From assembly GCA_016190755.1 (NCBI GenBank), contig JACPPY010000072.1:1-37457 (forward strand): a stretch of DNA of 37,457 nucleotides. The letters run 5' to 3'. The DNA is from Chloroflexota bacterium (GTDB lineage: Bacteria > Chloroflexota > Dehalococcoidia > JACPPY01). The translations under genes were made by a program, and so were the position numbers. How positions within the stretch are numbered: position 1 is the first letter of the stretch; every line of letters begins with the position of its first letter. The notes below the pieces were generated by a model that saw nothing but the letters and a program-made list of their open reading frames with translations, did no database searches and had not been told where the DNA came from. Positions 16,104 to 24,251 of the stretch are shown here, piece by piece.

Positions 16104-17945
16104 TTGATCGAACTTAGGAGCCTGCTGTCCGGTGTCATGAAGCCGGGACGCTATAGCGGCGGCGAGTGGAACGCCATCGCCAAAGATTGGGACAAGGCGC
16201 GCCTGCGCTTCGCCCTTATCTACCCGGACGCCTACGAGATAGGCATGTCCAACATGGCGATACCTATCCTGTATGACATACTGAATGCCCAAGCTGACGT
16301 GCTCGCCGAACGGGCATTCGCGCCGTGGCCGGACATGGAAAGCGCTTTACGTTCGCGAGGCATGCCGCTGTTCAGCCTGGAGTCCAGGCGGCCGCTCAAA
16401 GAGTTCGACGTGATCGGCTTCTCGCTGGGATACGAGCTCACGTATACCAACATGCTCAACGTCCTCGACCTGTCCGGCATACCTCCGCTGGCCTCGGAAC
16501 GGAACAACAAGCATCCCCTGGTCATCGCCGGCGGGACCTGCTGCCTTAACCCGGAGCCGGCATCTGATTTCATAGACCTCTTCGTCGTCGGCGAAGGGGA
16601 AGAGGTAGTGCTTGAGCTGGTTGAGCTGCTGCGCGAGAACAAGGGTAGAGACAGGCAAGAGCTGCTCCGCCTTGCCGCCGGCATACCCGGTATCTATGTT
16701 CCCAGCCTGTACGACGTGGAATACGGCGAAGGCCAGTTCTGCCGTATCTTGCCGCGCGTGCCTGAAGCCAGACCGAGCATTAAGCGCCGTATTGTAGACG
16801 TGCTTCCTCCACCCTTTACCAGGCCTGTTGTGCCATACTTGGAGGTCGTCCACGACCGGGCTGCGGTGGAGATACAGCGCGGATGCAGCCGCGGCTGCCG
16901 TTTCTGCCAGGCTGGCATCGCCTACCGTCCCGTACGCGAGCGCCCCCAGGACGGGGTAGTGCAGGCCGTGGGGGAACTGCTGCACAACTGCGGTTACAGC
17001 GAGATATCGCTCGTATCCCTGAGCACCGGCGACTACCCGGACATACAGGACCTGGTATTCAAGCTGGTGCAGGAGTACGGCCAGGAGAACATCTCTCTGT
17101 CTTTACCCAGCCTGCGGTTCGATACCTCTTCGGTGAAGCTGTTGGAGTCGCTGCCGGACAGGCGAAAGATGGGGCTGACCTTCGCTCCCGAAGCCGGGAC
17201 TGAGCGCCTGCGGCGCAGCATAAACAAGAGCTTGTCGCAGGATGAGATAGCGGCCACAGCGGCCACAGCCTTCGAGCGCGGATGGCTGAGCCTGAAGCTG
17301 TACTTTATGGTCGGGCTGCCTGGGGAGACGGACGAGGATGTGGCGGCCATCAGCGAAATAGTCCGCTTGATACGCCAGACGGCGCGCACCGTGGCGGGCA
17401 AGCAACCCAATCTGAGGGTGAGTGCTTCGACATGCGTGCCCAAGGCCCATACCCCCATACAGTGGCTGCCACAGGCCAAGGAGGAAGCCTTGCAGCCGCG
17501 CCTGGAGGCGTTGCGGGCCTCTCTCAGACGGCAGGGTGCGCAGTTCTCCTGGCACGACCCGAGGGTCAGCCTGCTGGAGGCGGTTATGGCGCGAGGCGAC
17601 CGGCGCCTGGGCCAGGTTATCTACCGGGCCTGGCGCTCCGGGTGCGTCTTCGATGCCTGGAGCGACCAGTTCAAGTTCGACCGCTGGCTGGCGGCCTTCG
17701 CCTCCTGCGGCATCAACCCTGGGTCGTACGCGCACAGGCAGTTCGCGCTGGACGAGCCGTTGCCGTGGGGCCATATCGAGACCGGTGTAAGCCTATCCTT
17801 CCTCAAGAGCGAGCTGAAAAAAGCCCAGCAGGATAAGGAGACACCTGACTGCCGGTACGGGGAATGCCATTTATGCGGCTTCCAGGGACGTGTCCAGGCG
17901 TGCAAGCAGAAGCTCGCCAGCCCGCTGCCTCTCAAGTCCCGCTGA
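16104..17945 (+). CDS. TIGR03960 family B12-binding-domain radical SAM protein
   Basis: 613 residues from TTG 16104, chosen because AGGAGG lies 6 bases upstream and a promoter overlaps the earlier ATG. It begins MIELRSLLSGVMKPGRYSGG; the KPGRYxGGE-like opening is typical of this family. The N-terminal third (YPDAYEIGMSNMAI, IGFSLGYELTYTN, VVGEGEE) is the degenerate cobalamin-binding-like domain. The radical SAM cluster motif is CSRGCRFC (Cys261, Cys265, Cys268). GLPGETDEDV and the C-terminal CRYGECHLCG cysteines follow; the latter may bind a second cluster. The family is often fused to or next to a TIGR03936 protein and ribosomal or Rne/Rng genes; none of these is here. The reaction is unknown. 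Confidence 0.9.
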   Translation: MIELRSLLSGVMKPGRYSGGEWNAIAKDWDKARLRFALIYPDAYEIGMSNMAIPILYDILNAQADVLAERAFAPWPDMESALRSRGMPLFSLESRRPLKEFDVIGFSLGYELTYTNMLNVLDLSGIPPLASERNNKHPLVIAGGTCCLNPEPASDFIDLFVVGEGEEVVLELVELLRENKGRDRQELLRLAAGIPGIYVPSLYDVEYGEGQFCRILPRVPEARPSIKRRIVDVLPPPFTRPVVPYLEVVHDRAAVEIQRGCSRGCRFCQAGIAYRPVRERPQDGVVQAVGELLHNCGYSEISLVSLSTGDYPDIQDLVFKLVQEYGQENISLSLPSLRFDTSSVKLLESLPDRRKMGLTFAPEAGTERLRRSINKSLSQDEIAATAATAFERGWLSLKLYFMVGLPGETDEDVAAISEIVRLIRQTARTVAGKQPNLRVSASTCVPKAHTPIQWLPQAKEEALQPRLEALRASLRRQGAQFSWHDPRVSLLEAVMARGDRRLGQVIYRAWRSGCVFDAWSDQFKFDRWLAAFASCGINPGSYAHRQFALDEPLPWGHIETGVSLSFLKSELKKAQQDKETPDCRYGECHLCGFQGRVQACKQKLASPLPLKSR

Positions 17946-17948
17946 GTC

Positions 17949-18722
17949 CTACATGAGCAGGAAGCCGCCGTCCGCTAGCACCACGCTGCCTGTCATGTAG
18001 TCCGAGGCCCCGCTGGCCAGGAACAGCGCCACCTTGGCAATGTCGTCGGGTTCCGCATAGCGCCCAAGAGGAATCCCTTCCGCAGCCTGTATCATGCTGC
18101 GGGTCATGTATGGGCGCGTGCCCTCGGTGATCACTCCTCCCGGGGCTATGGCATTCACCAGTATGCGGTTGGGCGCCAGCTCGAGCGCGAACGATTTTGT
18201 CATGGAGACCATGCCGCCCTTCGACGCGTCATAGTGCGCCAGGCGGCCGGTGGGACGGAAGGCATCGATGGAGGCGATATTCACGATCCTGCCTCCCCGG
18301 CCTGCTTTGACCATCTCGCGAGCAGCGGCCTGCGAGTAGAAGAACACGCCGGACAGATTGATCTGGATCACCTTGTTCCACATCTCCTCGCTGGTGTCCA
18401 GCAACGGGGAGAAGGGGTAAATTCCGGCGTTGTTGACCAATATGTCCAGACGGCCGAAAGCCTCGACAGCCGCGGCGGCTGTCTTGCGGGCGTCATCAGC
18501 GGAGGCCGCGTCGGCGTGCATCGCCTTAGCCTTGCCGCCCGCCGCCGTTACCTGCTCGGCAGTCTTCTTTGCGGCCTCCAGGTTGATATCAGCCACTATG
18601 ACGCCCGCGCCCGCTTCCGCTAGACGCTGGACTATGCCCCGGCCAATGCCCATCGCGCCTCCGGTGACTATGGCTCCCTTGCCCTTCAGGTCAAATATCT
18701 GTGCTATAGTCTGCTGTGCCAT
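17949..18722 (-). CDS. Short-chain dehydrogenase/reductase (SDR)
   Basis: 257 residues from the ATG at 18722, with AAGGAG upstream. Classical SDR features are present: TGGAMGIG (20-27) for NAD(P) binding, DAAS near 71, NNAG (97-100), catalytic Ser151, Tyr164 and Lys168 (YDASK), and the late PGGV. Asp45 in VIVADIN suggests NAD(H) preference. It is an oxidoreductase for an alcohol/ketone pair of unknown identity. It ends 3 bases from the convergent radical SAM gene and is divergent from the flavoprotein at 18913, with a TATAAT-like box on the minus strand at 18756-18761. Co-regulation with the flavoprotein is possible. Confidence 0.9.
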   Translation of the reverse strand: MAQQTIAQIFDLKGKGAIVTGGAMGIGRGIVQRLAEAGAGVIVADINLEAAKKTAEQVTAAGGKAKAMHADAASADDARKTAAAAVEAFGRLDILVNNAGIYPFSPLLDTSEEMWNKVIQINLSGVFFYSQAAAREMVKAGRGGRIVNIASIDAFRPTGRLAHYDASKGGMVSMTKSFALELAPNRILVNAIAPGGVITEGTRPYMTRSMIQAAEGIPLGRYAEPDDIAKVALFLASGASDYMTGSVVLADGGFLLM

Positions 18723-18827
18723 ATCGAAAACTCCTTTATCCCTATTCCCAACCGCATTATACGTCCTTACCCGGAGCACAAGGATTTCAGCAGGGAGCTA
18801 GCCGCGAGGGTGCAGAACGTTTGGATG

Positions 18828-18833
18828 TATAAT
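18828..18833 (+). promoter_or_regulatory. Candidate -10 box of the flavoprotein gene
   Basis: TATAAT at 18828-18833, about 80 bases upstream of the start, without a recognisable -35 box. A mirror TATAAT on the minus strand (18756-18761) could serve the divergent SDR gene. Confidence 0.35.
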
Positions 18834-18912
18834 AGATTCTCTCGATCTGCCTGAAATCGACCGAAGCTATAGACCAATGTACCTTCTTGTAAGGCTCAGG
18901 AGGAATGCACAC

Positions 18913-20379
18913 ATGGAAACAGTAAACATGGAAACCGATGTCGTCGTTATAGGCTACGGCGCTGCCGGCGCTAATGCCGCCATTGCGGCTCATGACAAAG
19001 GCGCCAAGGTTATCCTTCTCGAGAAGATGGCCACGGGCGGTGGTAATTCCCGTGTATGTGGTGGCAACCTGATCATCCCACGTGACATGAGGTTTGCTGA
19101 TTATCTGGATAAGCTTAGCTTCGGGACTGCCGAGAGAGAGATAATCGATGCGTTCGTTGAAGGTGCCACACAGCTTGAGAGTTTAGTTAAGGAAATGGGC
19201 GGTGAACTTGTACCCAGTCAGGCTCTATCACCATGGTATACAAGGAGACGGTTAGGCGGTTCATCAGTGAGTTTCCCAAAAGTTCCGGGTACAGAAAACA
19301 TAGCCAGGCTGCTTTCCTTTAAGGGACAGGAGGATATCATGTCAGGCAACCGTCTCTGGCGATTCTTTTCCAGCAACGTTGAGCGCCGTGGAATTAATGT
19401 CATGCTTCGCACGCCTGCAAAAGAACTAGTTAAAAACCAACGAGGCGAAGTGGTCGGTGTTATCGCCGAATCAGACGGCCGGACCATTTCAATTAAGGCT
19501 AGAAAGGGCGTCGTTTTGACCTCTGGTGGTTTCGAGAATAACAATGCTATGAAGTGGGACAATTTACCCATTAAGGCGCCGGTGATGTTTATGGGGAACC
19601 CGGGCAACACTGGTGATGGTATCAGAATGGCGCAAAAGATTGGTGCAGGGCTATGGCATATGGGTAGATCGTCAACTATCATGGGTTTCAAGGCTCCCGA
19701 ATACGAGTCGGCGTTCTACATGACCTTCTTGGCTCCGGGGTTTATCTATGTGGATAAGTATGGCAGGCGGTTTGTGGACGAGGCAACGCAATTTGGGCAT
19801 GAGTTCTTGGACTACGTATCGTTCTTCGACATGAAAAACCTGGAATATCCTTATATACCTATTTATGGCATATTTGATGAAGAAGCTAGACTCAGTGGGC
19901 CCCTGTATGTGCACAACGCTGGGTACAACAGGGATAAATACAAGTGGAGCCTCGATAATAAGGCTGAAATCGAGAGAGGATGGATAATTGAGGCAAAGAC
20001 GCTGCCGGAGCTAGCCAAGCGGTTATCAATGGATACGGCATCTCTAGAAAATACGCTTGGCAAATATAATGAGTCTTGCAAGATGGGCACAGATGCTGAA
20101 TTCGGCAGGCCGAAAGAACACTTGAAGTCTCTTGAGCCACCATATTATGCCATCTCGCTTTGGCCTACTCTGCTGAATACTCAGGGAGGTCCACGCCGCG
20201 ATAAAGGGGCGAGAGTATTGGACCCCGATGGCATGCCTATCCCAAGGCTATACGCGGCAGGAGAGCTGGGATCGATCTGGGGCTTCTTATATCAGACGTC
20301 GTGTAATATTGTCGAATGCATTGTTTTTGGTCGGATAGCCGGTATAAATGCCGCGACAAACCCGCCAATAGAATCATAG
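18913..20379 (+). CDS. FAD-dependent oxidoreductase, fumarate reductase/3-ketosteroid dehydrogenase type
   Basis: 488 residues from the ATG at 18913; AGGAGG is 9 bases upstream. The N-terminal Rossmann fold has DVVVIGYGAAGANAA and a glutamate at the end of the second strand (LLEKM), then GGGNSRVCGGN. The middle holds the substrate-cap domain, and the C-terminus has the second FAD motif (PRLYAAGELGS). This is the FAD_binding_2 family, which includes soluble fumarate reductases, ketosteroid delta1-dehydrogenases and similar alkene/alkane oxidoreductases. There is no export signal or heme motif, so it is a cytoplasmic enzyme with an unknown electron partner. The divergent SDR next door would fit a two-step redox pathway. 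Confidence 0.85.
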   Translation: METVNMETDVVVIGYGAAGANAAIAAHDKGAKVILLEKMATGGGNSRVCGGNLIIPRDMRFADYLDKLSFGTAEREIIDAFVEGATQLESLVKEMGGELVPSQALSPWYTRRRLGGSSVSFPKVPGTENIARLLSFKGQEDIMSGNRLWRFFSSNVERRGINVMLRTPAKELVKNQRGEVVGVIAESDGRTISIKARKGVVLTSGGFENNNAMKWDNLPIKAPVMFMGNPGNTGDGIRMAQKIGAGLWHMGRSSTIMGFKAPEYESAFYMTFLAPGFIYVDKYGRRFVDEATQFGHEFLDYVSFFDMKNLEYPYIPIYGIFDEEARLSGPLYVHNAGYNRDKYKWSLDNKAEIERGWIIEAKTLPELAKRLSMDTASLENTLGKYNESCKMGTDAEFGRPKEHLKSLEPPYYAISLWPTLLNTQGGPRRDKGARVLDPDGMPIPRLYAAGELGSIWGFLYQTSCNIVECIVFGRIAGINAATNPPIES

Positions 20380-20411
20380 CCGGATTCTATGACCCTCAGT
20401 TGGCACTACTT

Positions 20412-20438
20412 GCATAACCGCTAATCGATTGGTTATGC
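20412..20438. repeat. Inverted repeat after the flavoprotein gene
   Basis: GCATAACC (20412-20419) pairs with GGTTATGC (20431-20438) across an 11-base loop. There is no T-run. It may be a weak terminator or an operator for the next small gene. Confidence 0.45.
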
Positions 20439-20488
20439 TCGATCAGCGGGTTCCGACTCGTCCGGGAGAAAAAGCGGGAAGTACAGAT

Positions 20489-20707
20489 ATGCCGTCCTTG
20501 CTCTGTGGTAATTGTGGCTATTGGAAGCTGAAAGCGTATGACCTTGGAAAGCCAGCGGTGGCTCTCTGCACCAATCAGCAGAGTGAATCCTATCTGGTTC
20601 CTACGATGGCGACTGATTCATGCCCTTTTTGGGGGCCGGAAAGAGGCAGAGGCCCCGGCTCACCTGACCCAAGTATTCCAAGTAGACCACGAGGAGCTGC
20701 TGTTTGA
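20489..20707 (+). CDS. Small cysteine-rich hypothetical protein
   Basis: 72 residues from ATG 20489 (an earlier in-frame ATG at 20435 is possible). It begins MPSLLCGNCGYWK and continues with CTNQQ and SCPFWGP, a CxxC...C...C pattern suggesting one zinc site or a small cluster. The C-terminal 20 residues are Pro/Gly/Arg-rich and look unstructured. The ribosome-binding site is weak (GGGAAG). I do not recognise the family. It is convergent with the small minus-strand gene at 20721. Confidence 0.5.
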   Translation: MPSLLCGNCGYWKLKAYDLGKPAVALCTNQQSESYLVPTMATDSCPFWGPERGRGPGSPDPSIPSRPRGAAV

Positions 20708-20720
20708 CAGGTTATTCGAA

Positions 20721-20906
20721 TTAGTCCATGCCATCCGCAACGGCAAACTTATCGTACTCTCGGCTCTCGACCTGTGGCATATCATTGATTGCACGTGCCG
20801 CCACGCATACTCGTTCGATCTCCGGTTCCTCAGCCATAATGGCCTGTTCGAGCAAGTCCAGAAGCAGCTTGCGTATATTGGTGATGATCATTTTCATTCC
20901 CGCCAT
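20721..20906 (-). CDS. 61-residue hypothetical protein downstream of the HtrA gene
   Basis: The ATG at 20906 has a strong AAGGAGG 6 bases upstream, which is the main reason to accept it. It is an amphipathic, helix-rich acidic protein (KLLLDLLEQAIMAEEPEIE), with no motif or membrane segment. It lies about 100 bases after the HtrA-type gene on the same strand and could share its transcript. Function unknown. Confidence 0.55.
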   Translation of the reverse strand: MAGMKMIITNIRKLLLDLLEQAIMAEEPEIERVCVAARAINDMPQVESREYDKFAVADGMD

Positions 20907-21009
20907 TCCCGGCCTCCTTCTGTCCAGGCAAGGTGTTCCTGCTTAATAGAACGGAAAACCGGGGGAAATGTTACCGCCACCGCCGACAGAGCATGGAATG
21001 GCCAGCGCT

Positions 21010-22053
21010 TTACTCTTGCGTGGTGCTGGGAGTTATGGTTGCCTCTATCCTGGACGTCCAGCCGCGGAGCAATGCCACGTCCAGTGGCTTGCCGACGACG
21101 TCCCTGGTCAGGAGGCGGTGTATATCGTCCACGCCGGTCACTGGCTTACCTGCCAGGGATATGATGACATCCCCCTCTTTGAGCCCCGCGTTTGAGGCCG
21201 GGCTGTTCGGGGACACACCTATGACCTGAACTGCCGAGCTCTGCTGTAGGTTGAAATAACGCACCACACGGACGGGTAGCGGGGCCATCTGCCCCGCTAT
21301 GCCCATAAATCCACGGACCACCCGTCCCTCCCTGATGAGCTGCGTGACCACCCAGCGGACGGTGTTCACCGGTATGGCGAAGCAGATCCCCTGGGCGAAC
21401 TGTATGATGGCGGTGTTGATGCCGATGACAAGTGCCCGGGAGTCTATCAAAGGGCCTCCGCTGTTGCCGGGGTTGAGCGCGGCGTCGGTCTGTATGATGT
21501 TCTCAATGAGTCTTCCCGTGCGGCTACGCAGGGAACGCCCCAGGGCGCTGATAACGCCGGCAGTTACCGTGCTTTGAAAACCCAGAGGGTTGCCGATGGC
21601 GATCGCTATCTGTCCCGCCCGCAACGTATCCGAGTCTCCCAACGGTGCTGCATGCAGGCCTGAGCCAAGGATACTGAGCAGTGCCAGGTCGGTTGCCGGG
21701 TCCTGGCCCACAACCTGCGCGGCGTACTCGGTGCCGTCGGCCAGCATGACCTGAACGGATGTGGCACGATCGACTACATGGCTGTTGGTCACAATGTAGC
21801 CGTCGGGGGCTACAACCACGCCTGAGCCGCTCCCTTCCATTTCGCCCCTGCTGTCCGGAGCGGTGGCCCGGCGCGTGACGTGGACGTGGACGACAGAGGG
21901 AGCCGCCTTGGATACTGCGGAGCTGACCACCTGCGAGTAGGAGTCAAGCAGGCCGGCGTCGGTCCTCTCCTGTCCAGGTGCCTGAGCCCCGGCCTCTGCG
22001 GAAGCCGGTGTAGCCAGAAAGGTCAGATCAACATCCCGAATCCTGTCAGCCAT
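21010..22053 (-). CDS. HtrA/Deg-type serine protease with one PDZ domain
   Basis: 347 residues. A trypsin-like domain carries the catalytic triad His92 (TNSHVV), Asp122 (TDLALL) and Ser198 (GNSGGP), followed by one PDZ domain (about 255-340; NSPASNAGLKEGDVIISL). Family members act in protein quality control. Unusually, the N-terminus (MADRIRDVDLTFLATPASAE) has no signal peptide or membrane helix, while most HtrA proteins are exported or anchored. Either this one is cytoplasmic, or its true start differs. The pgsA gene lies about 50 bases upstream on the same strand. Confidence 0.92.
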   Translation of the reverse strand: MADRIRDVDLTFLATPASAEAGAQAPGQERTDAGLLDSYSQVVSSAVSKAAPSVVHVHVTRRATAPDSRGEMEGSGSGVVVAPDGYIVTNSHVVDRATSVQVMLADGTEYAAQVVGQDPATDLALLSILGSGLHAAPLGDSDTLRAGQIAIAIGNPLGFQSTVTAGVISALGRSLRSRTGRLIENIIQTDAALNPGNSGGPLIDSRALVIGINTAIIQFAQGICFAIPVNTVRWVVTQLIREGRVVRGFMGIAGQMAPLPVRVVRYFNLQQSSAVQVIGVSPNSPASNAGLKEGDVIISLAGKPVTGVDDIHRLLTRDVVGKPLDVALLRGWTSRIEATITPSTTQE

Positions 22054-22104
22054 CTCTCACTCCCCTGATACCATATTAAGCCAGAGGAGTGAGTTTCCGC
22101 CATC

Positions 22105-22785
22105 CTACCGGGAACCGGCTATCCCTCGATCCGCTGCCGTCCGGCGTGAATAGGCGGCCTTGCGCACACATTCACTGCCTGCCTGCCACGCTCCGCCATG
22201 CGGAAGCAAGGTTCGTCCTCCCGGAAGCAGCCCTAAATAGGATACGAGATAGTTCAATCCCGAGGCCAGCGTGAGGGCTACGGCCAGGAGCATGGTCCAG
22301 GGGGCCAGGCCCAGCAGCGCGGAAAGTTGCGCCTGGCCGGGAACGCTAGCCAGCAGCCCTCCCTGTTCCAGGTCCTGCTGCAGCAGGACCCCTGCTATGG
22401 CCACTATGGAGGCGGCCATCTTCATCTTGCCCCAAATATCCGAACCGGGCGCCACCCGGCCACGGAAGTGGACCAGCCGGATGGCCGACACTGCCGCTTC
22501 ACGGGCAACGACCGTACCCATCACCCACCATGGTATTGCGCCCTTGGCAGCCAGGACGAGGAGCATGGTCGTGACGAACAGCTTGTCCGCGGCAAGATCA
22601 AGCTGCGCTCCCGCCGCAGTCGTTTTCCCGGACCTGCGCGCCAGGTAGCCGTCTAAGGCGTCGGTGACACCGGCTACAGCAGTAGCTGCGGCGGCGACTG
22701 CCATGCCGTCTCCCCACCGCAGCAGCACAGCAAGCGCCGCCACCGGCAGCAGGCACAGCCTCGATATGGTCAGGAATGTTGGCAT
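22105..22785 (-). CDS. pgsA: CDP-alcohol phosphatidyltransferase, PgsA-like
   Basis: 226 residues from the ATG at 22785. The CDP-alcohol motif D-x2-DG-x2-AR-x8-G-x3-D-x3-D is complete (DALDGYLARR...GAQLDLAADK). It has several membrane helices. The most likely product is CDP-diacylglycerol:glycerol-3-phosphate 3-phosphatidyltransferase, which makes phosphatidylglycerophosphate; related enzymes using inositol phosphate cannot be excluded. The C-terminus carries about 40 polar residues beyond the usual fold. It lies in a run of membrane and lipid-linked genes on this strand. The ribosome-binding site is weak; a TTG start at 22803 is possible. Confidence 0.85.
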   Translation of the reverse strand: MPTFLTISRLCLLPVAALAVLLRWGDGMAVAAAATAVAGVTDALDGYLARRSGKTTAAGAQLDLAADKLFVTTMLLVLAAKGAIPWWVMGTVVAREAAVSAIRLVHFRGRVAPGSDIWGKMKMAASIVAIAGVLLQQDLEQGGLLASVPGQAQLSALLGLAPWTMLLAVALTLASGLNYLVSYLGLLPGGRTLLPHGGAWQAGSECVRKAAYSRRTAADRGIAGSR

Positions 22786-22879
22786 AGCGATGTGTCTTTG
22801 CAAAAGGCCTCTTCCGAAAGGGGCGCAGCCCCAATATGACGCCAGATGCTAACACAAAAGGGGACAGGAAAGTAAGCAG

Positions 22880-23575
22880 CTAGAAGCCCAGTCGTTTCAA
22901 GCAGGCTTCGGTGGCCAGCGGCACTGTCGCGCCGGGCATCTGTTTCAATCGCTGTATCTCTCTGGCAAGCGCGGGCAGATCATCGAACGTATCCACGTCG
23001 AAACAGCCGTCAACAAGTGACAGCGCAAGTCTTGCCTCCCGCGCCCTGTCCATCGTTGCGCTGAGCACCTGTGGCGTGCTCCAGGCTATATCCTGGAACA
23101 GGACGTCATGCCGGGTACGAAGGCCGACGAGATAGTAGCCACCGTCCGGGCATGGGCCCAGGCAGGCATCAGACCGGGACAGCGCTGTAAGGGCACCTTC
23201 CAGGTACTCCGGCTGGACAGTGGGACAATCGCTGCCGATGATGACAACCGGCCCATACCCCAATTTGAAGAGGCGTCCGGAAATGCCTGCCATCCTCTTT
23301 CCCAGGCCGCCCCGGCCCTGGGCCATCACTCCGAATCGTGTGCCAGCCAGACGCGAAAAATATTCCAGTGCCTCACTGGGCGTAAACGCCAGGAACAGAT
23401 GCCAGCGCTCAAGGCACAAGGCGGCGGCCATCACATCCTGGACAAAGGCGTGACAAAGGTCCGTGCTCTGCTCCGGGGTCAGCCGTGGTTGCAGGCGCGT
23501 TTTGACTTTCCCGGCAATCGGCTCGCGCACCATGATGGCCAGCGCAGGCCCGGATTGCTTACCTGGCGTCACCAT
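22880..23575 (-). CDS. TIGR04282 family glycosyltransferase (DUF2064)
   Basis: 231 residues. Family hallmarks are MVREPIAGKVKTRL near the N-terminus, IIGSDCPTV, GPCPDGGYYLVGL and DIAWST. TIGR04282 proteins have a nucleotide-diphospho-sugar transferase fold related to MobA/CofC and are found beside TIGR04283 glycosyltransferases, as here; the upstream neighbour overlaps by 17 bases. They have been linked by context to arsenosugar and other glycolipid pathways, but the product here is unknown. Cytoplasmic. Confidence 0.85.
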   Translation of the reverse strand: MVTPGKQSGPALAIMVREPIAGKVKTRLQPRLTPEQSTDLCHAFVQDVMAAALCLERWHLFLAFTPSEALEYFSRLAGTRFGVMAQGRGGLGKRMAGISGRLFKLGYGPVVIIGSDCPTVQPEYLEGALTALSRSDACLGPCPDGGYYLVGLRTRHDVLFQDIAWSTPQVLSATMDRAREARLALSLVDGCFDVDTFDDLPALAREIQRLKQMPGATVPLATEACLKRLGF

Positions 23576-24233
23576 AGAGCCTTTTCAGCCTCGAAGGCGG
23601 GCAGCGCAGGACGAACAGCAGGCGCAGCAGCCACATGAGGAGTATGGTTTTCAAGACGCCGTTCTTCTGCCACCTTCGAGCGGACGTGGTCACCTTCAGC
23701 GGCAATCTCACCACCTTGCCGGCCCTGACCATCCGCTTGCCGAAGTCCAGGTCTTCCATGAGAGGCATGTCGCCGTAGCCTCCCAACGCCCGGAAGACCT
23801 CCGCCCTGACGAATATAGCCTGGTCTCCCGTGAAGCCGGAGAAGAGGCGGTCGCGTGAGTTTATGAACCAGCCGATCATGCGGTACGGCCAGCGACGGTC
23901 GTCCAGCACTACCTTGAAGCGACCGCCGACAACGCCGGGGCGCTCAAGCGCCTTCTCGACCGCATGTATCGCACCCGCAGGCAGCAGTGTGTCGGCGTGC
24001 AGGAAAAGCAGTATGTCACCCCTGGCTTCGCTCGCCCCCAGGTTCATCTGGCAGGCCCTGCCCCTGCGGCCGTGCAGGACAGTGGCATAGCGCTCGGCTA
24101 TGGCCGCTGTCCCGTCGCCGCCACCGCCATCCACGACGATAACCTCGAAGTGGCCCGCCACTCCCATAGTGTGCTCCAGCGTCAAACCGATTGTCGAGGC
24201 CTCGTTGAGCGTGGGAATAACGATTGAGACCAT
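23559..24233 (-). CDS. TIGR04283 family glycosyltransferase (family 2)
   Basis: 224 residues of the GT-A fold. It opens with VSIVIPTLNEASTIG, has VDGGGGDGT at the nucleotide site, FLHADTLLP as the metal-binding DxD-like segment, and MEDLDFGKRM in the acceptor region. The C-terminus is hydrophobic (ILLMWLLRLLFVL) and could associate with the membrane. It overlaps the downstream TIGR04282 gene by 17 bases, the typical pair. The 333-residue membrane protein gene lies 18 bases upstream. This suggests a glycolipid or carotenoid-glycoside type product, but none can be named. Confidence 0.88.
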   Translation of the reverse strand: MVSIVIPTLNEASTIGLTLEHTMGVAGHFEVIVVDGGGGDGTAAIAERYATVLHGRRGRACQMNLGASEARGDILLFLHADTLLPAGAIHAVEKALERPGVVGGRFKVVLDDRRWPYRMIGWFINSRDRLFSGFTGDQAIFVRAEVFRALGGYGDMPLMEDLDFGKRMVRAGKVVRLPLKVTTSARRWQKNGVLKTILLMWLLRLLFVLRCPPSRLKRLYGDAR

Positions 24234-24251
24234 GCCGCCGAAGAGTATACG

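Noticed and set aside
16913-17836. Long alternative frames within the radical SAM gene
   Set aside because: They overlap the conserved CSRGCRFC region, and show only biased composition from high-GC codons.
20538-21164. 208-codon plus-strand frame across the end of the HtrA gene
   Set aside because: It runs antisense to the HtrA C-terminus and the small gene at 20721, which has a strong ribosome-binding site.
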